DNA of 64,000 nt from Bacteroidales bacterium (GTDB lineage Bacteria; Bacteroidota; Bacteroidia; Bacteroidales; UBA4417), in NCBI GenBank assembly GCA_016707785.1, contig JADJGZ010000005.1:124001-188000 (forward strand). The letters are read 5' to 3'. Under the pieces are notes generated by a model. The model was given only the letters and a program-made list of their open reading frames with translations, was not told where the DNA came from and did not search any database. Position 1 is the first letter of the stretch. Every line of letters starts with the position of its first letter. The position numbers were made by a program, and so were the translations under genes. Below are positions 27,124 through 35,792 of this stretch, one piece after another.

Positions 27124-28230
27124 TCACTTCTTATATTTTAATTTCAAAAGATCCATGCATTTTCTGTTCACATCTGTATTATCCATGATCCCAGAAAAAT
27201 TTTCTGCTCCGGGGCCAAAAGCAAAGACAGGAACCATAACAGCTGTATGATCCTTATGGATGAAACCACCTTCCACTTTTCCAGTTGGAATATCGCCACC
27301 CGTTAGAGCTAAACCACCTGTTTCATGATCAGCAGTCACAATTACAAGTGTTTCACCATTCTTTCTGGCAAATTCCAATACTTTACCCACAGCATCATCA
27401 AAATCAACCATTTCATCTCTAACATATTCAAGGCTGTTGTCGTGTCCTCCCCAGTCAATTTGGGATCCTTCAATCATAAGAAAAAATCCTTTTTTATTCC
27501 TGCTGAGTAGTTTCATGGCCATTTCAGAGGCTTTTGAAAGCATATCTTTTCTTCCTGCTGATAGCTTGGGCAGATGTCCTGGAGCCAGTAATCCTGCAAC
27601 TTTACTAACTGTTGGTAAATCAATATCATTTATATCCTTTGCAACAAAATACCCCTTTGAAATCAAGCTATCAATGAGGTTCAGACTATCTTTTCTAAGG
27701 GCAAAATTATTGTACCCTCCACCAATAAAAATATCAATATCGGTTTTCAGAAAATCCATCGCAATATCTTCCATATTTCCCCGATTGCTGGTATGAGCAA
27801 TAAAACCTGCGGGAGTTGCATGAGTAATGGAAGACGTTGCCACAAGTCCTGTAGAGAGTCCTTTTTTTTCAGCTGCTTCAAGTATGGTTTCCAGGACCGT
27901 TCCATCGGGTGCAACAGATATATAGCCATTATTTGTTTTACTTCCAGTGGCATAGGCTGTTGCTCCGGCTCCTGAGTCTGTGATATAATTATCTGATGAA
28001 TTGGTTTTTACAAAACCGGAAATGGGAAACTTTGCCAAATTCAATTGGCCCTTTTTAGCTGTTAGACCCATATAAACCTGAGCAGTACCCATTCCATCAC
28101 CAATCATCAAAATGATATTTTTTGGTGATTTGTTCTTTTTCTTTTGCGAAGGAGGATCACCTATAGAATTAGCTTTTAAAGGAATTATTGCAGTAAAAGC
28201 CAGTAATAGAAATACGATTGTGAGTTTCAT
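27124..28230 (-). CDS. Exported alkaline phosphatase (PhoA superfamily)
   Basis: A metal-dependent phosphomonoesterase that frees phosphate in the periplasm. 368 residues with a signal peptide (1-20). The sites are NIILMIGDGMGTAQVY (about 38-53, Zn/Mg-binding Asp), TDSGAGATAYATG (about 84-96, Ser nucleophile), MIEGSQIDWGGHDN (about 253-266, metal-binding Glu, Asp and His) and TADHETGG (about 298-305). It is shorter than E. coli PhoA (about 470) but in the normal range for Bacteroidota. No pho box was identified. A hairpin at 28317-28352 separates it from the MFS gene upstream. Confidence 0.92.
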   Translation of the reverse strand: MKLTIVFLLLAFTAIIPLKANSIGDPPSQKKKNKSPKNIILMIGDGMGTAQVYMGLTAKKGQLNLAKFPISGFVKTNSSDNYITDSGAGATAYATGSKTNNGYISVAPDGTVLETILEAAEKKGLSTGLVATSSITHATPAGFIAHTSNRGNMEDIAMDFLKTDIDIFIGGGYNNFALRKDSLNLIDSLISKGYFVAKDINDIDLPTVSKVAGLLAPGHLPKLSAGRKDMLSKASEMAMKLLSRNKKGFFLMIEGSQIDWGGHDNSLEYVRDEMVDFDDAVGKVLEFARKNGETLVIVTADHETGGLALTGGDIPTGKVEGGFIHKDHTAVMVPVFAFGPGAENFSGIMDNTDVNRKCMDLLKLKYKK

Positions 28231-28316
28231 TATTATTTTAGTATTGATGTAGTTTCGATGACAGGGAAGGCAGGGATGCCAAGATGAAAAACAGCTTTGA
28301 CTTCATTATTAATAAC

Positions 28317-28352
28317 AACTCCCTTGTCCAATAAGTTTGGATCAAGGGAGTT
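28317..28352 (-). terminator. Hairpin terminator after the MFS gene
   Basis: A stem AACTCCCTTG-TCCA paired with TGGA-t-CAAGGGAGTT: 14 base pairs with one bulged T and a 7-base loop. It lies 19 bases past the stop of the MFS gene and 86 bases before the alkaline phosphatase start. The downstream side is only moderately U-rich. Confidence 0.65.
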
Positions 28353-28370
28353 ATAAATGTATAGTTTTAT

Positions 28371-29807
28371 TTATTTTTTAATATTGGGAATATCCAGACC
28401 GTAGCCATTTTTCTTATCAACAACTTTAAGGACAACAGAAAGGATAATTGCAAGAACACCGAATCCCGCAAAAATGAGTTCGGGTACTGTATAATTATAA
28501 GTTGGGGCCTGGATTGTTCCCGCTTTTATAGCCTCACCATTCTGTTCAATGAAAGCAACTACTTCGGGATTTGAAGCTGAAAGGGCATAACCAATCAGAA
28601 TTGGAACTCCAAAAAGACCCATATTCTGAATCCAGAAAATTGCTCCGTAAGCAGAGCCTAAATATCTGTCTTCTACAATTTTAGGCATTGATGGCCACAT
28701 AGAAGCAGGGACAAGAGAGAAGGAAATACCAAGAATTACAATAGTTCCGATTGCGATGGGAAGATTAAACACATCAGATGGAACCAGAGCAAAAATAAGG
28801 TGTGAAACTGTCAATAAAATTGCACCATATAACATCATGGTAGCACCCCATCCTTTTCTGTCGAGGAAGAATCCGATAAATGGAGTTAATATCATAGCAC
28901 CAATAGGGAACATGGAAACGTAACGGGCAGCTTCTTTGGGATCAACGGCTAGTTTGCTTGCCAACATTTCGGTAGCAAAACGCTGGAAAGGGAAAATAGC
29001 TGAATAAAACAACACACATAGACCTGCAATAGCAAGAAATCCGGGATTTGTAAAAATCTTTTTAAGATCGCTAACTTTGAATTCTTCTTCTCCACCTGCA
29101 TCTTTAGAAACTCCAAGCTGTTTTTCGAGTTTGACATCCATCACCGTATAGATAAGGAAAGTGAGCAGACCAATAATCAGAAATATCATTCCCCATAGGT
29201 AAGCATTAGCAGTTGTCCATTCTGAAGGTGGAACATTGTCGCCGTTATTTGCAAAAATCGGGGATAACCACATAACTGCAAAAACTCCGAGACGGGCAAT
29301 TGCCATTTCGAGACCCATAGCCAATGCTAGTTCTTTCCCTCTGAACCATTTTACAATTGTTTTGGAAACAGTAATACCAGCCATTTCGACACCAACTCCA
29401 AAAACAGCAAAACCAACACAAGCCCACACAGCTGTTGTAGGTAATTCATAACCTAGAACAGAAGACATGGAAGAAGGATCAATGAATTTCAGAGCAAAGA
29501 ATTTAAGAAATGCTCCGGCAACCATAGTAATTCCTGATGTAATCAAGGTAAAGCGGATACCCATCTTATCCAGGATAATTCCTGAGATAATTAAAAATCC
29601 AAGAAACACATTGAAAAAGAACTCCATTCCACCATACATGCCAAAAACTTCGGATGACCAGTGGTAATTAATTTCAAACTGATTTTTGATAGGAGAAGCT
29701 ACATCAACAAAGAAATAGGCAAAAAACATGGTCAAAGAAATCAGCAGAAGGGCAATCCATCTTGCTGCCTTAGAATCACGTAGGGTTCTTCTAATGGTTT
29801 CAGTCAT
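28371..29807 (-). CDS. Major facilitator superfamily transporter
   Basis: 478 residues with twelve hydrophobic segments and a charged central loop (about 222-245, KLEKQLGVSKDAGGEEEFK) splitting two six-helix halves. The MFS loop 2-3 motif appears as LDKMGIR near residue 80 and again as LDRKGWG around 318. It resembles the MFSD1-like or oxalate/formate-antiporter branches. The substrate is not readable; sugar, carboxylate and nucleoside are all possible. It lies 29 bases downstream of prmC on the same strand and has its own hairpin terminator. Confidence 0.85.
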   Translation of the reverse strand: MTETIRRTLRDSKAARWIALLLISLTMFFAYFFVDVASPIKNQFEINYHWSSEVFGMYGGMEFFFNVFLGFLIISGIILDKMGIRFTLITSGITMVAGAFLKFFALKFIDPSSMSSVLGYELPTTAVWACVGFAVFGVGVEMAGITVSKTIVKWFRGKELALAMGLEMAIARLGVFAVMWLSPIFANNGDNVPPSEWTTANAYLWGMIFLIIGLLTFLIYTVMDVKLEKQLGVSKDAGGEEEFKVSDLKKIFTNPGFLAIAGLCVLFYSAIFPFQRFATEMLASKLAVDPKEAARYVSMFPIGAMILTPFIGFFLDRKGWGATMMLYGAILLTVSHLIFALVPSDVFNLPIAIGTIVILGISFSLVPASMWPSMPKIVEDRYLGSAYGAIFWIQNMGLFGVPILIGYALSASNPEVVAFIEQNGEAIKAGTIQAPTYNYTVPELIFAGFGVLAIILSVVLKVVDKKNGYGLDIPNIKK

Positions 29808-29836
29808 TTTTTTTGATTTATTGAGTGAATAAAAGG

Positions 29837-30706
29837 TTAATTATTTTTGCAATGTACATAACGGTCCTTATCCGAAAGATCTTTCAATACCTGCACATCG
29901 AGGAATTTATGATCCAAATATAGTGATTTAACCGCATCTCCATAATTTTCATTGATTTCAAGAAAGATGTACCCTTGTGGTCTCAAAAAGGAAGATGCAA
30001 ACTTTGCTATGGCTTCATAATAAAGTAAAGGATGAGCATCGGGGACAAATAATGCTTCCTTAGGTTCATGATCCAGGACATTTTTCTTCATCCACTTTTT
30101 CTCACTTTCGAGTACATAGGGAGGATTACTGACAATGATATCAAACAATGGAAGTCCATCAAGGGTTTCTTCAACCAGTATATCAGCCAGGTAAAAAGCC
30201 ACATCTGCTTTGTTCATCTGAGCATTATTCCTGGCAACCTGAAGTGCTTCTTCTGAAACATCCATAGCATAAACAAGGAAATCGGGGAAATGATTTTTGA
30301 GTGTTATCGCTATGCATCCACTCCCTGTGCCAATATCAAGTACTCTTAGAGGGAAATTAATATCTGCAGTAATAGTTTTTAGTTCATTTATAATATTTTC
30401 AACCAATAATTCTGTTTCAGGCCTGGGGATCAGAACATGCGGATTAACGATAAACTCTGAATCAAAAAACCAGGTCTTACCTAAAACATACTGCAGGGGT
30501 CTGTTGTTAATTAAATCATCCAATGCTTTTGCAAGTGGAGGAAGATTATTATCAGGAACCTCAATACTGAATTGCATCATGATCCTTGCCCTTGACATTT
30601 GGAGATGATGCTCAAGTAGACTGATCACCATTACTCTTGCTTCTTCATACGCAAATTTTGCTTTGAGTTCTGTCAGTAAATGCGTATATACTTGTCCGAT
30701 AGTCAA
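29837..30706 (-). CDS. prmC: Peptide chain release factor N5-glutamine methyltransferase
   Basis: PrmC (HemK) methylates the Gln of the GGQ motif in release factors RF1 and RF2. The 289 residues fit. Motifs are RPLQYVLGKTWFFDSEFIV (about 63-81), LIPRPETELLVE (about 87-98), LDIGTGSGCIAITLK (about 117-131, SAM binding) and the catalytic IIVSNPPYV (about 184-192). The start appears to be TTG at 30706: an in-frame TAA lies directly upstream, and the first ATG is at about codon 27, inside the conserved N-terminal helix. Confidence 0.93.
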   Translation of the reverse strand: MTIGQVYTHLLTELKAKFAYEEARVMVISLLEHHLQMSRARIMMQFSIEVPDNNLPPLAKALDDLINNRPLQYVLGKTWFFDSEFIVNPHVLIPRPETELLVENIINELKTITADINFPLRVLDIGTGSGCIAITLKNHFPDFLVYAMDVSEEALQVARNNAQMNKADVAFYLADILVEETLDGLPLFDIIVSNPPYVLESEKKWMKKNVLDHEPKEALFVPDAHPLLYYEAIAKFASSFLRPQGYIFLEINENYGDAVKSLYLDHKFLDVQVLKDLSDKDRYVHCKNN

Positions 30707-30758
30707 TTAACAGGATTTTACTTTATATTTAACAACGTGAATTTATCTTTGAATCATG

Positions 30759-30766
30759 CAAAAATA
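30759..30766 (-). promoter_or_regulatory. -7 box for prmC-MFS
   Basis: CAAAAATA reads TATTTTTG on the minus strand, 53 bases upstream of the TTG start at 30706. Confidence 0.4.
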
Positions 30767-30865
30767 ATATATATCCTCAATGCCCAAAATCATATTTTCA
30801 TTTCTTCTCAAAGATTCTTCAGTTTAACTACAATAAAATATCAACTATCTGTATGACCAAATCAT

Positions 30866-30873
30866 TATCTTTG
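30866..30873 (+). promoter_or_regulatory. -7 box for the DUF5723-OmpA gene
   Basis: TATCTTTG matches TAnnTTTG. Transcription would start near 30880, downstream of the ATG at 30853, so the ATG at 30901 in front of the signal peptide is the likely start. Confidence 0.5.
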
Positions 30874-30900
30874 AGATTAATGAGAAACAACAAACAATTT

Positions 30901-33348
30901 ATGATGAAAAAGATACTATTGATAATAGTACTATATATTAGTGGGTTATCCTGTGTCTTCAGCCAGGAATACCTGCCTTTTGCTACCTCAAATTATGCCG
31001 GTGTTAATGGAGTGCAGCTTCAACCTGCTTCTATTGCTGATAGCAGGTACAAATTTGACCTCAACCTGTCAGCAACAGGAGCAAGCTTCTATAATAATTA
31101 CTTCAGCCTTGACCCCTATGTATTATGGCATCCGGAATTATTCAGCGAGATGGATACCTGGGAAGACCTGGACTATGTTCAAAGAAACACTGCTAAAAAT
31201 GACAAATCATTTTATATGTCAATCCAGCAGGATTTGTTCGGATTTATGTTCAACCTATCAGAAAAGGATGCTATTGCTTTTACTCCAAGAGTCAGGTTTA
31301 TGTTCAATATGGACAATCTCAGCGAAGAATTGGCCAGGTTGATGGACAATGAGCTCAAGGTGGAGGACCTTTGGTATACTCAGCTTACCAATGCAAACCT
31401 AAGCATCCAGGCAAATAGCTGGATTGATTATGGTTTTACTTATGCCAGGGTTATTCAGGATGAAGGGAAGCATTTTCTGAAAGCGGGAGCTACTATAAAA
31501 ATTTCTCAAGGTCTTGGCTCAATGTATTTTTTCGCAAAAGATCTGAATTACCAGTTCAATACTGATGATTACCTGACTTTATTCAAATCATATGTAAGCT
31601 ATGGAGCATCAGATAATATTTATCAGCTTGAAGATAACTCTTACCGATACAGGTTTTTGGCAAACCCATCCCTCACTTTCGATTTCGGGGTTGTCTATGA
31701 ATATCGTCCTAAATGGGAAAAGTTTAAATATGACATGGATGGAAAAACCAATTTATGGCGAAAAGACCAGAATAAATATCTTTTCAAGTTAGGGCTTAGC
31801 ATACTGGATATTGGACAAATCCGATACCGCAGGACCAATCTGAGCAGGGACTTTGATGCCAATATTGATGACTGGTATATTGGAGATATGGGATTTGAAT
31901 CTATTCAGAGCTTCAATGACACACTTCATAAATACCTGACATTTTATGATATTCCAACGAAGTACAATATGAACCTTCCAACAGCTATCAGTCTTCAGGC
32001 TGATGTAAATATCTGGAAAGGTTTCTATGTCAATTTCTCACCTTATATTGCTCTGAATCGGGGTAGTAATGATGTAAACAAGGTTCATTATCTGTCCTCC
32101 TGGAGTCTCATTCCCAGGTTTGATGCGAAGTATTTTGGAGTGGCTATCCCAATGCAATATACAAGTATGAAAAAAACCAATGTTGGGTTAGGAGTTCGTT
32201 TAGGTGGATTCTGGCTGGGTTCAAATGATATATTAAGTCTTCTTGCAGCAGGGAATTATCGTTACGGAGGAAATTTTTACATGGCTTTAAAAATTCCAAT
32301 AATGTATAGGAGTCCTCGTGATCGCGATGGAGATAAAGTATCAAACCGAAAAGATAATTGTCCCGATACCCCTGGAATACTGGAAATGAAGGGATGTCCT
32401 GATGCCGACCTTGATGGTATAACCGATCCGGAAGATAAATGTCCTCAAGATCCGGGATTGAAAGAATTTGCCGGCTGTCCTGATAAGGATGGGGATGGAA
32501 TCATTGACAATAATGACCAATGCCCTGATATCAAAGGACTTGAACAATTCTTTGGTTGCCCTGACAGTGATGGTGACAGTATTATCGACAGTAAAGATGA
32601 TTGTCCATACAATGCTGGATTGATTTCTCTTCAGGGTTGTCCTGATCAGGATAATGATGGGATTGCAGACAAGGATGACAATTGTCCAACTATTCCTGGA
32701 ACACTTGAAAATAAAGGTTGTCCATTTATTGATAGTGATGAAGATGGAATTAAAGATGTTGAAGATCATTGTCCAAGTGTTAAGGGTCCTGTGGAAAACT
32801 TCGGTTGTCCTTACAATGATACTGATTCAGATGGCATTGCTGACAAAGATGATGAATGTCCAAGCATTGCAGGTACCGTGGTATTCCGTGGATGCCCGGA
32901 TACAGATGGAGATGGTATTTCTGACAAATATGACTTATGTCCATCTGTGGCAGGAGTAGCCGTCAATAATGGCTGCCCTGAAATTAAGAAGGAAGAACAG
33001 GAAGTGATTAATAAAGCCTTTGCAAATCTTGAATTTGAAACAGGTAAATCTATTATTAAAGAAGCATCTAAGGTTTCACTCAATGAACTTGCTGATTTAC
33101 TGATAAAAAAGGCTGAATTTAAGCTTTTACTTGCTGGCCATACCGATAATGTTGGTAAACCAGAGGCCAATATGACCCTTTCTAAAAACCGCACATTAGC
33201 AGTCAAAAAATACCTGACAGATCATGGAGTGACTGCTGAAAAAATCCGGACTGAATGGTACGGACAAACAAAACCAGTTGCTGATAATTCAACAGCTGAA
33301 GGGAAACAGCGAAACAGAAGGGTAGAAATGACTATTGTTTTCGAATAA
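30901..33348 (+). CDS. DUF5723-TSP3-OmpA outer-membrane protein
   Basis: 815 residues from ATG 30901 (or 30904): a signal peptide ending SCVFSQ, a long beta-rich N-terminal domain of the DUF5723 type (about 20-470) forming a predicted barrel, then eight thrombospondin type 3 calcium-binding repeats of about 27-30 residues (pattern DxDxDGIxDxxDxCPxxxGxxxxxGCPD, about 473-695). The C-terminal OmpA domain (about 705-815) contains LLAGHTDNVGKPEANMTLSKNR and QRNRRVEMTIV, which bind peptidoglycan. It should anchor the outer membrane to the cell wall. An ATG at 30853 would put 16 residues before the signal and lies upstream of the promoter box, so it is rejected. Confidence 0.9.
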   Translation: MMKKILLIIVLYISGLSCVFSQEYLPFATSNYAGVNGVQLQPASIADSRYKFDLNLSATGASFYNNYFSLDPYVLWHPELFSEMDTWEDLDYVQRNTAKNDKSFYMSIQQDLFGFMFNLSEKDAIAFTPRVRFMFNMDNLSEELARLMDNELKVEDLWYTQLTNANLSIQANSWIDYGFTYARVIQDEGKHFLKAGATIKISQGLGSMYFFAKDLNYQFNTDDYLTLFKSYVSYGASDNIYQLEDNSYRYRFLANPSLTFDFGVVYEYRPKWEKFKYDMDGKTNLWRKDQNKYLFKLGLSILDIGQIRYRRTNLSRDFDANIDDWYIGDMGFESIQSFNDTLHKYLTFYDIPTKYNMNLPTAISLQADVNIWKGFYVNFSPYIALNRGSNDVNKVHYLSSWSLIPRFDAKYFGVAIPMQYTSMKKTNVGLGVRLGGFWLGSNDILSLLAAGNYRYGGNFYMALKIPIMYRSPRDRDGDKVSNRKDNCPDTPGILEMKGCPDADLDGITDPEDKCPQDPGLKEFAGCPDKDGDGIIDNNDQCPDIKGLEQFFGCPDSDGDSIIDSKDDCPYNAGLISLQGCPDQDNDGIADKDDNCPTIPGTLENKGCPFIDSDEDGIKDVEDHCPSVKGPVENFGCPYNDTDSDGIADKDDECPSIAGTVVFRGCPDTDGDGISDKYDLCPSVAGVAVNNGCPEIKKEEQEVINKAFANLEFETGKSIIKEASKVSLNELADLLIKKAEFKLLLAGHTDNVGKPEANMTLSKNRTLAVKKYLTDHGVTAEKIRTEWYGQTKPVADNSTAEGKQRNRRVEMTIVFE

Positions 33349-33378
33349 GATCCGATAGTCAATGTATTAGAAGTTGGT

Positions 33379-33858
33379 ATGAATAAGAAAGAAATGGAAG
33401 AGCCATTGACACTGTCATGTCCCTTTTGCAGGGAAGGGATAAGTAATGTTTCCTTCCTCGAATCGGATTATTTCAGGGCAATTTATAATATTGCCCCCAT
33501 CATTAGGGGACATTCACTTGTCATTTCCAGGCGTCATATTGAGAGTGTGCTGGATTTTACTAAAGAAGAGCAGTCAGAATTTCTGGTTTTCGCTGCAGAA
33601 GTCACACGGCTTCTTCTAAAAACATTTAGAGGGGAAGGTTTTGACTGGTCTGTTCAGGAAGGTAAAGTAGCAGGCCAATCCATTCCACATTTTCATATGC
33701 ATATTGTCATCAGGAGACCTGGTGATCTACAGGCAGATGAGGATTGGTATGGAAAGATTGTTGAAAATGAAGATATTCTTCTCGATAGTAACTCCAGGAA
33801 AAAGCTTTCTGATGAAGAATATCAATTCTACACTGATTTTATCAAAAGCGAAATATAA
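33379..33858 (+). CDS. HIT family hydrolase
   Basis: 159 residues of the histidine-triad superfamily, which hydrolyses dinucleoside polyphosphates or other AMP conjugates. CPFC (about 15-18) fits the zinc-binding Cys pair of some members, RGHSLVISRRHIESVLD (about 43-59) is the conserved substrate-binding region, and QSIPHFHMHIVIRRPGD (about 100-116) contains the catalytic His-x-His-x-His. The pattern resembles bacterial Ap4A-hydrolase-like proteins; the exact substrate is not determined. It starts 30 bases after the OmpA gene and its end nearly meets the convergent EamA gene. Confidence 0.9.
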   Translation: MNKKEMEEPLTLSCPFCREGISNVSFLESDYFRAIYNIAPIIRGHSLVISRRHIESVLDFTKEEQSEFLVFAAEVTRLLLKTFRGEGFDWSVQEGKVAGQSIPHFHMHIVIRRPGDLQADEDWYGKIVENEDILLDSNSRKKLSDEEYQFYTDFIKSEI

Positions 33859-33870
33859 ACCGGGTCAGGG

Positions 33871-34785
33871 CTAAATAAAGAATAATGATACCCCGGCTAC
33901 GGCAAGCAAGGCTCCTATGATTTCCCTCATTTTGGGCCATACACCTGTAATCATGATTGCCGGTGGAATAATAATGATAGGTACCAGGGACATAATGGTT
34001 TGTGCAATACCGGCATTAGTATGCTGAACAGCTATCATTGAAAAGGAGACGCCAAGAAACGGGCCAAAAATGGATCCGATTACCAGCCATAACATTGCCT
34101 TCCGATTTCTGATTGAGGCAGGGACTTCATTCCACTTTCTCAAAATGGTAAATAATAAGGCAAAACCAATAAATCCAGCAAAAACCCTGATCTGTGCAGA
34201 AGAAAATGGATCATAATTCTTCATGCCATACTTACTGATCACCAGGCCTATCCCCTGCCCTGCTGCAGCAATAACTGCAAGTACGATTCCCTGTAAAGGA
34301 AGTGCCAGCTTCATTTGCTTTACTTTTCCTGTGCCTTCTGATGGGACTCTAACAAATATGACCATTGCAATTCCCGCCATAGTCAGTGCCATACCAGCCA
34401 TTTCGAGATAAGATATAGTGTCGCTTAAAAAAATCCAGCCAACAAGTGCCGCTAAAATGGGTGCAAGGGTCATAACCAGCATGGAAACCCTGGCTCCAAT
34501 GAGTATGAATGATTTGAAAAGGCAATAATCTCCAATTACAAAACCAATAATACCCGATAATGATAGCCAAACCCATTGATGATAACCTGCATCTAAAGGG
34601 AATGGCATACTTCTATATATATATGAGAATACAGCCAAAAGTACAAGAGCAACCGCCAGCCTCAGGAGATTCAGATGAAGAGAACCAATCTTCTTACTGG
34701 CTGTTTCAAACGAAAGCGCTGTAATAGTCCAAAAGACAGTGGTTAATAATGCAGCAAATTCACCAGTATGTGTCCCGAATTCCAC
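33871..34785 (-). CDS. EamA/DMT-family transporter
   Basis: 304 residues with ten hydrophobic segments in two halves, each an EamA repeat. The first half runs from about 10 to 140 (GEFAALLTTVFWTITALSFETASK ... LAPILAALVGWIFLSDTISYLEMAGMALTMAGI), the second from about 155 to 300 (AAAGQGIGLVISKYGM ... SLVPIIIIPPAIMI). Members export amino acids, nucleotides or other metabolites across the inner membrane; the substrate here is unknown. It is convergent with the HIT gene and has its own -7 box. Confidence 0.88.
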   Translation of the reverse strand: MEFGTHTGEFAALLTTVFWTITALSFETASKKIGSLHLNLLRLAVALVLLAVFSYIYRSMPFPLDAGYHQWVWLSLSGIIGFVIGDYCLFKSFILIGARVSMLVMTLAPILAALVGWIFLSDTISYLEMAGMALTMAGIAMVIFVRVPSEGTGKVKQMKLALPLQGIVLAVIAAAGQGIGLVISKYGMKNYDPFSSAQIRVFAGFIGFALLFTILRKWNEVPASIRNRKAMLWLVIGSIFGPFLGVSFSMIAVQHTNAGIAQTIMSLVPIIIIPPAIMITGVWPKMREIIGALLAVAGVSLFFI

Positions 34786-34840
34786 TTGAAAAAAATAAGT
34801 TTAAGGATAGTACTCCTTCTGAAGTATTGAATGAATGGAG

Positions 34841-34848
34841 CAAAAGTA
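34841..34848 (-). promoter_or_regulatory. -7 box for the EamA gene
   Basis: CAAAAGTA reads TACTTTTG on the minus strand, 56 bases before the ATG at 34785. Confidence 0.4.
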
Positions 34849-34961
34849 ATAAATACAAAATAAGAGGCCAGCAAAGTTTTAAATAGTTGGTCAAGAAGTT
34901 TAATTTTGTCATTTACCAATAGAGTCAAGCAATTATTAATCTTCATTAACAGAATCACATT

Positions 34962-35576
34962 TTGCTTTTCGATGATCAGTACTTCATGATTGAGTCTTCC
35001 GTCCAGGGATCATTTAAAGACCGGGGAAGCAGATTCATAGGTATTGCCATTCCCGTATTAACAGAGCAGGAGGTAAAAAGAGAACTTGAGGTTTTAAAAA
35101 AGCAATATTTTGATGCCACACACCATTGTTATGCATACATACTTGGGGCAGATAAATCAGCATGGAGGGTAAATGATGACGGGGAACCTTCAGGAACCGC
35201 CGGAAGACCTATTCATGGTCAGATTCTATCGGCAAACCTTACCAATATCCTGGTGGTTGTAATCCGTTATTATGGGGGAACAAAACTCGGGGTACCCGGA
35301 TTGATTAATGCATATAAGTCAGCTGCCAGGGAAGCAATCGGTAATGCAACTATCATCACATGTATTGTCAAAGAGGTTTATCAATTGGATTATGATTATA
35401 TCCTAATGAATGAAGTAATGAAAATTGTAAAAGAAGAGGGTGTGGAGGTATTAAAAACAGAGTTTGGCATGAAGTGTGTTATGCAAATCGCCATCCGAAA
35501 ACAGCATGCTGACAAGGTTTGCACTCGTTTTCACAGACTAAGTAGCTTAAAAACAAACTACTTAAGGACAACCTGA
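34962..35576 (+). CDS. YigZ/IMPACT family protein
   Basis: 204 residues of the YigZ (UPF0029) family. The N-terminal IMPACT domain shows FKDRGSRFIGIAIPV (about 18-32), THHCYAYILG (about 53-62), NDDGEPSGTAGRPI (about 71-84) and VVVIRYYGGTKLGVPGLI (about 98-115); a ferredoxin-like domain (DUF1949) follows. Bacterial members are linked to translation or nucleic-acid binding, but the role is not settled. It appears to start with TTG at 34962, because homologues I recall begin with a similar LFDDxY segment; an ATG at 34986 would trim it. Confidence 0.88.
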   Translation: MLFDDQYFMIESSVQGSFKDRGSRFIGIAIPVLTEQEVKRELEVLKKQYFDATHHCYAYILGADKSAWRVNDDGEPSGTAGRPIHGQILSANLTNILVVVIRYYGGTKLGVPGLINAYKSAAREAIGNATIITCIVKEVYQLDYDYILMNEVMKIVKEEGVEVLKTEFGMKCVMQIAIRKQHADKVCTRFHRLSSLKTNYLRTT

Positions 35577-35605
35577 TTTTTTTTGTCAAAATCTTATATT
35601 AATTT

Positions 35606-35636
35606 TTTGTTATTTTCCCATATACGAATAACTTTG
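35606..35636 (+). promoter_or_regulatory. Full consensus Bacteroidota promoter of dnaA
   Basis: TTTG at 35606-35609, exactly 19 bases, then TAACTTTG at 35629-35636. This is a full match to the TTTG-N19-TAnnTTTG promoter used by the Bacteroidota primary sigma factor. Transcription would start near 35643, giving a leader of about 150 bases before the dnaA ATG that contains a run of ten T residues. Confidence 0.75.
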
Positions 35637-35792
35637 TTGATATACAATAGACATAAAATTTTTTTTTTCACTTTGAACAGTTGATTTTTGAACACCTGAA
35701 AACAATGGCCAAATGCCTTGGTCACATGAGCAAATATTTCCTTGTATATCTAACTGTAAAACAAATTGTTAATTTGAATTCTGTCAAATTGT

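Noticed and set aside
32341..32769. Minus-strand frame opposite the TSP3 repeats
   Set aside because: Its apparent IRTxx(K)-type periodicity only mirrors the DxDxDG repeat on the coding strand.
35577..35792. Possible oriC next to dnaA
   Set aside because: I looked for TTATCCACA-like boxes on both strands and found none clustered there. In many Bacteroidota the origin is not beside dnaA.
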